DNA of 64,000 bases from Spongilla lacustris (lineage: Eukaryota > Porifera > Demospongiae > Spongillida > Spongillidae), in assembly GCA_949361645.1 (NCBI GenBank), contig OX442416.1, forward strand, positions 4,750,629 through 4,814,628, written 5' to 3'. The notes under the pieces are model-generated. The model searched no databases. It was not told where the DNA came from and was given only the letters and a program-made list of their open reading frames with translations. The translations under genes and the position numbers were made by a program. Below are positions 55,481 to 64,000 of this stretch, in pieces (position 1 is the first letter of the stretch; the number at the start of each line of letters is the position of its first letter).

Positions 55481-56486
55481 ATGCTCAAAACTGTACATAA
55501 AACTGCGTGCAAAACTGAACTTGTATATATTTTTCATGAATCAAATAATTCAGCAATTTAAGAATTGCTGGATCTATATACTACAATCGGATGCTTGAAA
55601 CAGTTTTCTGGGATGTGTTCGCAAATTTCATCCACAAGTACTCTTTCTTTATAGTGCACGCATGCATGGAAATCAAAGCCAAAAGATGCTGCACATGTTT
55701 TGATCCTTCTCATCGACTAACTAGCTACTTCGGCAATATCTAGCAAGTGCTCTCCATGACCATTTACATGTATGCGGTGCCTCGATCTCTCATAGGATCA
55801 TTTTCATGTTTAAAATGATATAGATTGATCAGTCATGCTTACAGGCTTTTTACAGTAAGAAAACTGCATGCATATACTTGAGTAAGAGTTTTTATAAATG
55901 TCCTGTTTTGTTCTTTAGAGTGCATGCACTGTGCCGATATTGTAGTTTATTGCCGTATTGGAGAAGACTTTGTCTCTTGCATGGCTGCATTATGATTCAT
56001 ATTGCACAGAGACAAGTGAAAGAAAATCGATTTCGCTATCACACAGCAAGTAATTGCTGTAGAGATCCTTTAAAATCACGTAGAGTAGATTGTAAAATCT
56101 TCTGAAAATGTCACAGAAAACTTGTGTTCAGGAATGCAAGACAAAATCGTGGGTCCGTTACACGAAGCATGCGCAAGCGGAACTTCAGAAGCCATCTTTT
56201 AGGATCGCCGTTACTTTTTGCTTAACATCTTTATTTTATATAAAGACTACAATTGTAAAGACAAAACCTCAGGCGTTCCTTGCTTACGCAAGTAAGCACA
56301 ACGCGCTTACGTACGAATGATTGATTAATAACGTTAACTATACTATTATTAATTACAATTAATGTGCAATGCAATGCGGATCAATTTGGTTAGCCTTTTT
56401 GCCATGCTTGTGTGCAAGCATCCTTCCCTTTTGTTCGGAATTTCCTATTAGTGAATGTTAATATTATTAATTACGGGTCTGAAAGG
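55481..56486. other. Intergenic, no gene seen
   Basis: Two adjacent plus ORFs (55878-56105 and 56108-56320) of 70-75 codons lack recognisable features; not called. Confidence 0.4.
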
Positions 56487-58711
56487 CACTGTGCAAAAAG
56501 TTATTTATACGATAGGGTATATTTATGCGTATATTTGAGGAATGCGCAAAATATAACCTGTGTAGTCAGGGAATAATTTACTTTTTAAAAATTGCATAGC
56601 AATTTTGCTCCGCAAAATCGAAATTGATTAGCAACTTGGTTCAGTTGCATCGCAATTTGTTCCCGCCGAGATATGTGATGATTCTTCATTTGAACACAAA
56701 GCAGAGCGCTATCCCACGGACACGCCCACGTGCATTTGGATCGCTTTCAGGCGAACGAGTCAAACGACTACTTCCCCCCTCCCCCGTCACCATCACATTT
56801 AAAAGTTTTAGATTTTGTCCACCCATATTGGCACTGTCGCGTAGGCATTCTGGCATATTCATGTGCTGTACGTACGTGTACCACGTACGTTTGCGCGTAA
56901 ACGTACATTTTAATTAGTAATGATTTGACAACTTGATAATTCTAAAATTCGACACCCCCCTTCCCGAAGCCGGCTGTGTACACTGCGCGCTCATGTCATT
57001 CGTACGCGTACGCAATCGTTAATCGTCCCATTAATTGTCTCGATCGCGATGTCACGTGAGTGTGGCTGATGCGACGTGGCGCCAGCTTTCTGATTGGAAT
57101 TCTTTTGTACCATAAATGCACTCTCTTCGCCTAGCATTAACACTGAGCAACGTGCCTGCAAACACGGATAAAATGCATCGCAGTTTTCTGCGACAATGTT
57201 TTGAAGTTGTTTCGCATCTAATAAAAACCGCTTCGCAAAATGCGATGCGAATCCTGTTAAATTATTCCCTGGTAGTATACTTAAAGTGTACGACCGCGTA
57301 TATTTGAGAATCCACAAGTGTCAAATACGTCACCGTTTATATAAGCACACCTTCAAAATATACGGTAGTGTACTCTTAAGAGTATATTTGAATATACTGC
57401 AGTGAGTTATACTACTGCGTATATTTCATTCCATAAAATCCCACTGTTTACATACAGAATTAATTCATGAGTGGCCAGACCCGTACCCGGACCCACTTGA
57501 GGTAGGAAGGTGTGTAGGCATCGAAGTCTGGGAAGGAGTGCTACTTTGCTTCTATTAATGCTGCTGGACGTCAAAGGTTAGCTATATAAATGTATGTCTG
57601 CTTGGTGTACCCGCATATATGGTGGTAAATTTTGTGAGTGGTAGGCCGGGCCCATGGTGCATGGCTATGGCCTATGCCAAGTCGCCAGTTGAGTTTGGTC
57701 ATGATCACATTGGATCCCAGTACATGCTACAATGGAAGCAGTAGAATGCCTACACGGTGAGTAGACCTCTATTGGACCCCTGGTTGTACAAAAATGCTCC
57801 AATTAGAAATGTGGTTAACTAACCGTGCATGTGATTTATAGATTTTAGGCGGGCTATTTCATGGTCGTGTTGCTTTTGGTATGAACGGACAGAAGGACTG
57901 TAAGAATCGCGCTGAGATCAGGGTTTTGATCGTTCGACTGATCAAATGGTAATAGTTCGTCTTTCCAGAGTGTACAAGTTATTATGTGTTGCAGTTGCTA
58001 AAGCATGAATTCACCTCACTATTTGCACTAGGTTGGCAAGTGTCCCAAGTGTTCCTGTTGAACAACCGAAATGATAGAACAACAGGCACAATGGAGCGCG
58101 ATAGAAAAAGGTATAGGCCTATTCTTTGTTATGTTTTGCTAAGGTTTATTTTAACTTGCAGACTCCGACTGGACGGTACGGTAAGTGTTTAAGCCGCACT
58201 GTTCCATTGTTATAAGTCAAACATCGGAGATAGGAGACAAGAAAGGTAAGCATATCACTTACCCGATAATGTATCTGTTGCTTTATATATAGAATCATCT
58301 ATAAACAGAATGGGGATATGATATGTGGTGAGTTAAATAAACAATATGAATTTATTGTTCATATTCTGTACAGGTGCCTTGGATCGAATATATGCAGATT
58401 GCCGCCTCGGACTGTTAGTTTTGTTGTACATGTGCAATATGATTAAAATTTTTAATCGACTAAACTGGATCGGGAACGAGGGGTGGGAGTGGTAGGAGGA
58501 TAATATACGGAATATGAAGCACTTAGTATACGGTGACCGACAACGTAGCCACAAAGTGAATTCAACGGTTCGCTAAGCAACCACAAATGTCGCGTGATCG
58601 GTTATATTAGAATATACGCACCTGCGTATATGGCTGGTGCTTATATTTAAGGTGTATATTCAAATACGCGCTATAGAATACGCTATCGTATAACAAAGTT
58701 TTTGCACAGTG
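56487..58711. mobile_element. 2.2-kb element with CACTGTGC inverted ends
   Basis: Left end CACTGTGCAAAAAGTTATTT (56487-56506) with TATACGATAGGGTAT following; right end is the inverse, reading from 58711 CACTGTGCAAAAACTTTGTT then ATACGATAGCGTAT. Inverted similarity extends for roughly 60 bp. The interior has further short palindromes of TATACG/GTATAT type (57345-57425) and no transposase. CAC-starting ends occur in CMC/Chapaev-type transposons, but the flanks (GG on both sides) do not give a clear target duplication. Confidence 0.6.
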
Positions 58712-59971
58712 GGGGGGTTGCAACCCCCCCCCCCCCCCCCCCCCGGATCCGCCACTGGTTCGAACCCCCCGAACCCCCCCTGGCTACGGGCCTGCAAGAT
58801 CAATACGAACACTCCGCGCGCGCGTTGCTTTATTTTAAATCATTTAGGGAAGCGACGCACCCGCACATATACATGTAGATCTTAGGGGTAATCCCCCCTA
58901 ACCCCCCCCCCCCCCCCCCCCCCCCCAACCCCCACCCACCCCTGCTTTACCGGTTCCGACGCCTATGGGCGATCCCAGGTGTTTGATAAAGAAGAAAGTC
59001 AACTGTGAATTTTGTTAAAAACCTATCAACCTGGGATCAACCCGAACAAAACCCAGGGTAAACCCAGGGCTGGAAATCTTCCCGTGTGTATTAATTGAAG
59101 CAAATGGTCTGGCGACTTCAATGAAACATGAAAACGTCTATCTTTCCCTTCTGAACAAAGAGCTAAATAAACGGTCCGTTTGGCGGTACGCGAGTTATAC
59201 GCTGGACCGGGTCACCTTTTTGTTCTTGACCTCAAATGCTGAACCGGGTATATATGTAACACAATAACGTAAATGACGTGCACTGCATATACGATCAGCA
59301 GAGCAACTTAAAAACCAATGTTCTAATCTAGTATACTTTGCAAACACCTTATTATTACTAGACAATGCAATTCCGTGTGACAAGTTCGGCCATTTTTACA
59401 CAACAAGCCCACATGCCATGTATTTAAGATACCCACTCAAATAGCTTGTCTTACGGACTATCAGAAAACATGGAAGGCTCTCCCAAAGCTTACCGTATAC
59501 GTACTCAGCTCACAGTTCCACAAAGCTGTTTAATTGAAGTCGACAGCAGGCAGAAATGATTTCTATTAAACTCATTCACGCTAATTAATTTCCACTTAAT
59601 GTAATTATGTTTTACTTGTGCCAAAGCAAGTGTTGCTTGGACCCGATTCGGTACAAACATTAATGCACGTTTAATACATGCACAACTTTCTCAAATAACG
59701 CAACTGATGTCATATTATACAGGCACCGAAGGGGCTGATCCAGGATTTCTGGAAGGGGGATCAATAATCATATTTAGAATTGGGAAGGGCACAGGAGTCA
59801 GAAGGTAAAACGCGTATTAGCTGTAGTTATTTTCGGTACTTATCCGGCCAAAGGGATAGGGCTAAACGCCGCGTCGCTACAGCTATAGCCCAGATTTAAA
59901 AACAAAAGCAGAGATAATATAGTCTAGATTGCTACCGCAGAAGGGGCCTCCCGTGGCCGCATCGGAGCACG
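58712..59971. other. Repeat debris and intergenic sequence
   Basis: C21 at 58724-58744 with an adjoining GGATCCGCCACTGG (end of the G/C-rich dispersed repeat), C25 at 58902-58926, and another repeat end (GCTGATCCAGGATTTCTGG) at about 59732-59750. No gene recognised. Confidence 0.6.
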
Positions 59972-60002
59972 CCTAACCCTAACCCTAACCCTAACCCTAA
60001 CC
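59972..60002. repeat. Interstitial telomere-type repeat
   Basis: Five copies of CCCTAA (TTAGGG on the other strand), the animal telomere repeat, surrounded by ordinary sequence. Too short to be a telomere; probably an insertion or repair scar. Confidence 0.9.
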
Positions 60003-60290
60003 AACCGCGGCCAGTCAGGCTGAGTATGAATATGATTGTTGTCCATCTACATGTATAGAGACCATCTACATGTACATCGACTACATGTACATGTATATGT
60101 ATAGAGGTTATGCGATCACATGCACATGTCTGTCGTCAGACCACTGAACCTATGAATTACATTAACATTTTATGTCGCGTGACAATAATTAGCGGCTTGC
60201 TTTCTGATCAGGAATATGGACAGTGCGTGCCGATGCGATAATCATATGCAGGTATGATATACACATAATGCACTGTTCCATCCAGTTTAA
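60003..60290. other. Short intergenic with ACATGTACAT palindromes
   Basis: Several ACATGTACAT-type palindromes between 60048 and 60100. No gene. Confidence 0.4.
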
Positions 60291-61105
60291 TGTCTATTGT
60301 CCTGAATGTCCACCCGCGCGGGGGTACAATTGGACACCCGGGTGGACAGCAAAAAACGTTTTTGCCGTTCGGTCACGGAATGGACCTGGCTGCATTTAAC
60401 GGTACTGGCTTACAGAACAAGTCTTTTCAGGATCGGGCCGAGATATGTAAGGCTTAAAACCTTTCGGTACTCGTAAAACGACCCGTGCTAGCGGACCTAT
60501 ATCCATTACGCTCCGTGCATGCATGCGGATCGGTCGGAGCGTAATGGATAGGTCCGCTAGCACGGGTCGTTTTACGAGTACCGAAAGGATTTAAGCCTTA
60601 CTTATCTCGGCCCGATCCTGAAAAGACTTGTTCTGTAAGCCAGAACCGTTAATGTCTATTGTCCTGAATGTCCTCCCGGGTGTACCATTGTATACCCGGG
60701 TGGACAGCAAAAAAAGTTTTTGCTGTTCGGTCATGGAAGGGACCTAGTGGCATTTAACGGTACTGGCTTATAGTATAAGTCTTTTCAGGATTGGGCCGAG
60801 ATAAGCAAGGCTTAAATCCTTTTGGTACATGTAGAACGAGCCGTACTAGCGGGCCTATCCATTACGCTCCGCGCATGCGGATCGGTCAGAGCGTAATGGA
60901 TAGGTCCGGTAGCACGGGTCGTTTTACGAGTACCGAAAGGACTTAAGCCTTTCTTATCTCGGCCCAATCCTGAAAAGACTTGTTCTGTATGTCAGTACCG
61001 TTAAATGCAGCCAGGTCCATTCCGTGACCGAACGGCAAAAACTTTTTTTGCTGTCCACCCGGGTGTCCAATTGTACCCCCGGGTGGACATTCAGGACAAT
61101 AGACA
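60291..61105. mobile_element. Paired palindromic TTAA-flanked elements
   Basis: The segment is flanked by TTAA on both sides (60287-60290 and 61106-61109) and its ends are inverted copies starting TGTCTATTGTCCTGAATGTC. It consists of two foldback units. Unit 1 has a full left arm (60291-60520), a centre near 60524 and a right arm that stops at TTAA 60649-60652. Unit 2 starts there with TGTCTATTG, has its centre near 60882 and a full right arm to 61105. The right arms contain an internal TTAA (61001-61004), the same point at which unit 1 is cut. Arms are about 225 bp and contain no ORF. TTAA specificity suggests a piggyBac-type transposase mobilised them. Confidence 0.88.
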
Positions 61106-62551
61106 TTAAAATGCTATATCTTTAATCATGATCAGTTAGTACTATGTACTCGTTATGTTCTAGACGCCCACAAACCCGGCCATTCAATATCTATACTCAA
61201 GCCTCTACGCGTAAAGCGATCCAGCAGAGCGATTCAAATATGTGAACTAGTCCGAATATGATATAAAAGAGCACTTAGAACCTTTAGTTTGACTGTATAA
61301 ACCGATTTAGCAAACAAGTTCGCGTGACAAAACGTCAGTCATATGACATTAATTATTCATAGCTTCCATCGCATAACAGCTTTCGTCCTCTAATTATTCC
61401 GCCTACCAGTACTAGTAAATTTGGCACTTCATTGTAGGTGTGGTCAATTGTCGATTACATAGTGATTTTAGGGGCGTGGTCGAAAATTGGCGTACTCGCA
61501 GGCAGAGGGTTGGGGGGGGGGGGGGGGGGGGGCTTGAATTTTTAGGATGGTATCTAACTTTTTTTTTGCCCCCAGGCTAGTGTACAAGTCACTGACTATT
61601 ACCCCTGTTGCCGAGTGTAATTCACTTGATGTGTTAATTGAACTATACTTATGAAGTGTTATGATCATATAAGCAGACCTGCATGGGGTTGCTCTACTTT
61701 AACTACTTATATGCATGCATGCTCTCCTTAAAAAAACAGCGCATCATTAAAGCTGTGTGCATATGCATGTTTATCATTTTCTGGCATGGCCGGTAGACGT
61801 TTTGCAACCAAAAATGTATCAATACGCGCCCACTGGACTGCGTGTTTGTTCGCATCACAGTACATGTATACATATAGCTCCATGATGGACTCCATGGTAC
61901 ATGTACATGTACCTGTGCAACAAACCATTAAACGACATCACAGCACTGTATCCAACATCGTGGAGGTATAGCTAATCGCCCTTTCTCATGCACTACCCGC
62001 GCCGCGGAGATTTTTGGTCAGGTCGGTACACTATTGACAAACAAAATTGTACCGCGGGGAGGTACAATTTTGGTTGCCAAACGTGTACCGCTGACGGTAC
62101 AATTTTTGCCCGGTATACAATTTTTGCGTGACATGCAGAAGCCAGCCATATCGGACGCATGCAAGGTCATCACAAAATATGCCATCTTCACTGCTGTTTG
62201 CGGCTGGACACAATTAATTCAGATAATTGGCTAAGGTGTACAAATAATTTACTTTTAGAGCTCATTATAAATATTACTTTTTGTGCCCCACATTTCATGC
62301 TTTTTTCAAGTCATAGTGCTCAGGAGCGATGCAGCTAGGGTGAGTGGTCCCTTACTTGTGGTACCTATAGGGATAGCAAGTCAGGCGTTCATACCAAGCA
62401 CATGCATGCAGAGATTTCAGCAGATTTATACTCAGTATTTAGAATATTTGGCATTGATACTCACAATGACACTGATACACCGGCCAACTGAACAAGTTGT
62501 GAGGCTGCATGGTACTGCATGGCAGCTGAGATGAGGGTATGTAGCTATATA
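61106..62551. other. Intergenic, G21 tract, no gene seen
   Basis: G21 at 61512-61532. 62035-62125 has four GTACAATTTT-type repeats in mixed orientation (ATTGTACC, GGTACAATTTT) forming small dyads. Short ORFs only. Confidence 0.45.
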
Positions 62552-62670
62552 GGTGGCTGAAATGTGGCTGTGATGAGCCAGGTACAGGTGGCACAGATGA
62601 GGCTGGTACAGGTGGCTGAGGTGAGGCTGGTACAGGTGGCTGAGATGAGGCTGGTACTGGTTACTGAGTT
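62552..62670. repeat. 24-bp short tandem array
   Basis: Four to five imperfect copies of a 24-bp unit containing GAGGCTGGTACAGGTGGCTG. Confidence 0.85.
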
Positions 62671-62877
62671 GAGGCAGGTGCGGCTGGTTCTGGGTTTTGG
62701 AATGGAATTGATACGGGAGAGATTACTATATGAGTAGCTAGAACAGCTAACTTTGAGTAAGACATAAGTAAGGTCAAGCAGTTGCTCTTCATGCATTGTG
62801 AAAGAACAACTGCTGTTCATTGCCCCACGTAACAAGGCGACAATCGCACAGTAGGGCCTACTAGTAACCAAACACAG
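62671..62877. other. Intergenic, nothing seen
   Basis: No feature beyond short ORFs; the repeat-encoded minus ORF 62545-62871 is not considered real. Confidence 0.4.
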
Positions 62878-63065
62878 CGGCGGATGCAGGATTTAGGGGA
62901 GTCGAGGGGGGGGGGGGGGGGGCACAGGTGAGGGCGAGGTAAGGGTCGGGGCGTAGCCGCCCCGGGAAGGGTGCGGGAGGGAGACACCCCTCCCGCCCAG
63001 CTAGGATGTATGGGTGAGCGCTGTAAGCTGCCGCATCGGGGTCTGGGGCGGAGCCCCAGAAGCCA
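62878..63065. repeat. G/C-rich dispersed repeat, copy 2
   Basis: GCGGCGGATGCAGGATTTA, G17 (62906-62922), then CCCGCCCAGCTAGG, GAGCGCTGTAAGCT and GGTCTGGGGCGGAGCCCCA in the same order as 55268-55480. Copies differ by substitutions and by G-run length. Confidence 0.85.
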
Positions 63066-64000
63066 ATGCTAGCTGCGTTGAAAATCGCCTCCAAAGGTAC
63101 GCAAAACTGCACTAAAAACAGATCGAGGTTGGGGAGCAACAGATCGAGAGCTCAGAGCGCCGATCGCGACAAATTGCCGATAAGGTTCCAAAAGTATGTC
63201 AGCAGTACTGAACTCACCGTTCATTCGTTTAGGAAATACAATGCCCGGTAATCTCCAGCCCTCATCGGAGCTTGGGGCGGCTGTTCTGCAACTTTGTAAT
63301 CCCTTCGACAATATAAAATCATAACAATGAACTTTGAGTAGTGCTATACATTTGCTGCTTGTTGTACATGTATAATAAAAGATCTAATTCATCTTTATCC
63401 CCGGCTTTACGTATATTACGTTGCCGCAAATGCGTCTTTTATCAGTGTTCTCTACCGTCACAGAGGTAGTATACGGTGGACCGTTATAAAAAGCCAATTA
63501 AGGCTCCAAGCCATGATCGTTTAAGTGTACATATCTGTAGGAAACTCACTGACACATTAGCCCAATTTTCTACTTGGATCTTTAGAGATGCTGGCGCTGT
63601 TGGCAGGCTTGTGGGAGCATGCAGGTTGTTAGCGTTTGAATCTATATCAGTGGTATATTTATATTTTTGAATTGCAATACTATAATTATATCAGTACTAG
63701 TGTTGCCGCGATATATCGCGAAAGGCAAAATGTCGCGATTAAATGTTAAATCGCGAAAGGCGATTAATCTTTAGTCATATCGCGAAATATAAACGTGCAC
63801 CGACATAAACAAAGATACATGTATAAGAGAAATAAAATTTAGAAACGAGCAGAGAATATTTAGGTATATCAATGAAAATAATTTACTGTTACAGTTAAAC
63901 CAGTTCAGTTGAATTTGGCCGTAGAAATATACAATTGCCTTTCATGCAAAATGCCACGCCCCCACAGGTGCAACCTTTTGTTTCTAAGGAAAATACCTAA
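63066..64000. other. Intergenic; TCGCGA-rich palindromic patch
   Basis: 63695-63795 contains seven or more copies of CGCGA/TCGCG, including CGCGATATATCGCG (perfect palindrome at about 63707-63720) and ATCGCGAAAGGC twice. This is probably part of a MITE. No gene recognised before the window ends. Confidence 0.45.

Noticed and set aside
59972..60002. True telomere
   Set aside because: Only five repeats, with ordinary sequence and transposons continuing on both sides.
62861..63139. 92-codon minus ORF near 63 kb
   Set aside because: It lies within copy 2 of the G/C-rich dispersed repeat and is a known type of repeat artefact.

Overview
The window is eukaryotic, most likely from an invertebrate animal. 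I infer this from split genes with canonical GT..AG introns (about 42 to 140 bp, one of 1.08 kb), metazoan-style transposases (ZMYM1-like hAT, piggyBac/PGBD-like), a DEAH helicase/RING-IBR/PARP gene and a SENP/Ulp1 gene. A sponge or cnidarian-grade genome is plausible, but nothing here fixes the phylum.

Layout. 1-25.2 kb is dominated by minisatellites: a 24-bp array (1-1369), a 48/37-bp array (5.35-8.93 kb), a 19-bp array forming the outer part of a large inverted repeat (9.17-11.34 kb), a 29-bp array (11.34-15.80 kb), AC/GT-rich 19-bp arrays (20.8-21.2 kb), a 24-bp array split by a TA-flanked transposon (21.46-23.45 kb) and a 94-bp array (24.71-25.20 kb). Among them lie a RecQ-like helicase fragment, an SR-rich/PQ-repeat gene whose coding repeats are themselves tandem arrays, and a small leucine-zipper ORF. 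25.3-28.0 kb holds an 872-residue minus-strand protein with two C-terminal C2H2 fingers and a transposase-like core. 28.9-32.7 kb holds a broken multi-exon gene with a kelch-like segment. 32.97-36.85 kb is a 145/137-bp satellite with higher-order structure.

37.6-41.2 kb contains a finely split gene that no long ORF reveals. Thirteen phase-consistent exons encode about 330 residues including a complete SENP/Ulp1 (peptidase C48) domain with His, Asp, Gln and Cys at family spacing. A small two-exon gene follows at 42.5 kb. Convergent to it, 43.1-49.8 kb on the minus strand encodes a two-exon protein of about 1880 residues: CCCH fingers, DEAH helicase, RING, IBR and a PARP-type ADP-ribosyltransferase domain in the place where an RBR ligase would have RING2. 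This is the most interesting gene in the window.

51-63 kb is a transposon graveyard: a hAT transposase relic interrupted by a broken piggyBac-like element, a second hAT C-terminal fragment, a 2.2-kb element with CACTGTGC inverted ends, a pair of palindromic TTAA-flanked elements joined at an internal TTAA, an interstitial TTAGGG-type array, and several copies of a G/C-rich dispersed repeat. Ten homopolymeric G or C tracts of 13 bases or more are scattered through the window. Roughly a quarter to a third of the window is tandem repeat; the long ORFs in those arrays are by-products of repeat units lacking stops.

The genes do not form an operon or an obvious pathway. The two best genes both concern protein modification (SUMO/ubiquitin-like proteolysis; RING plus ADP-ribosylation), but I see no evidence in the sequence that they work together.
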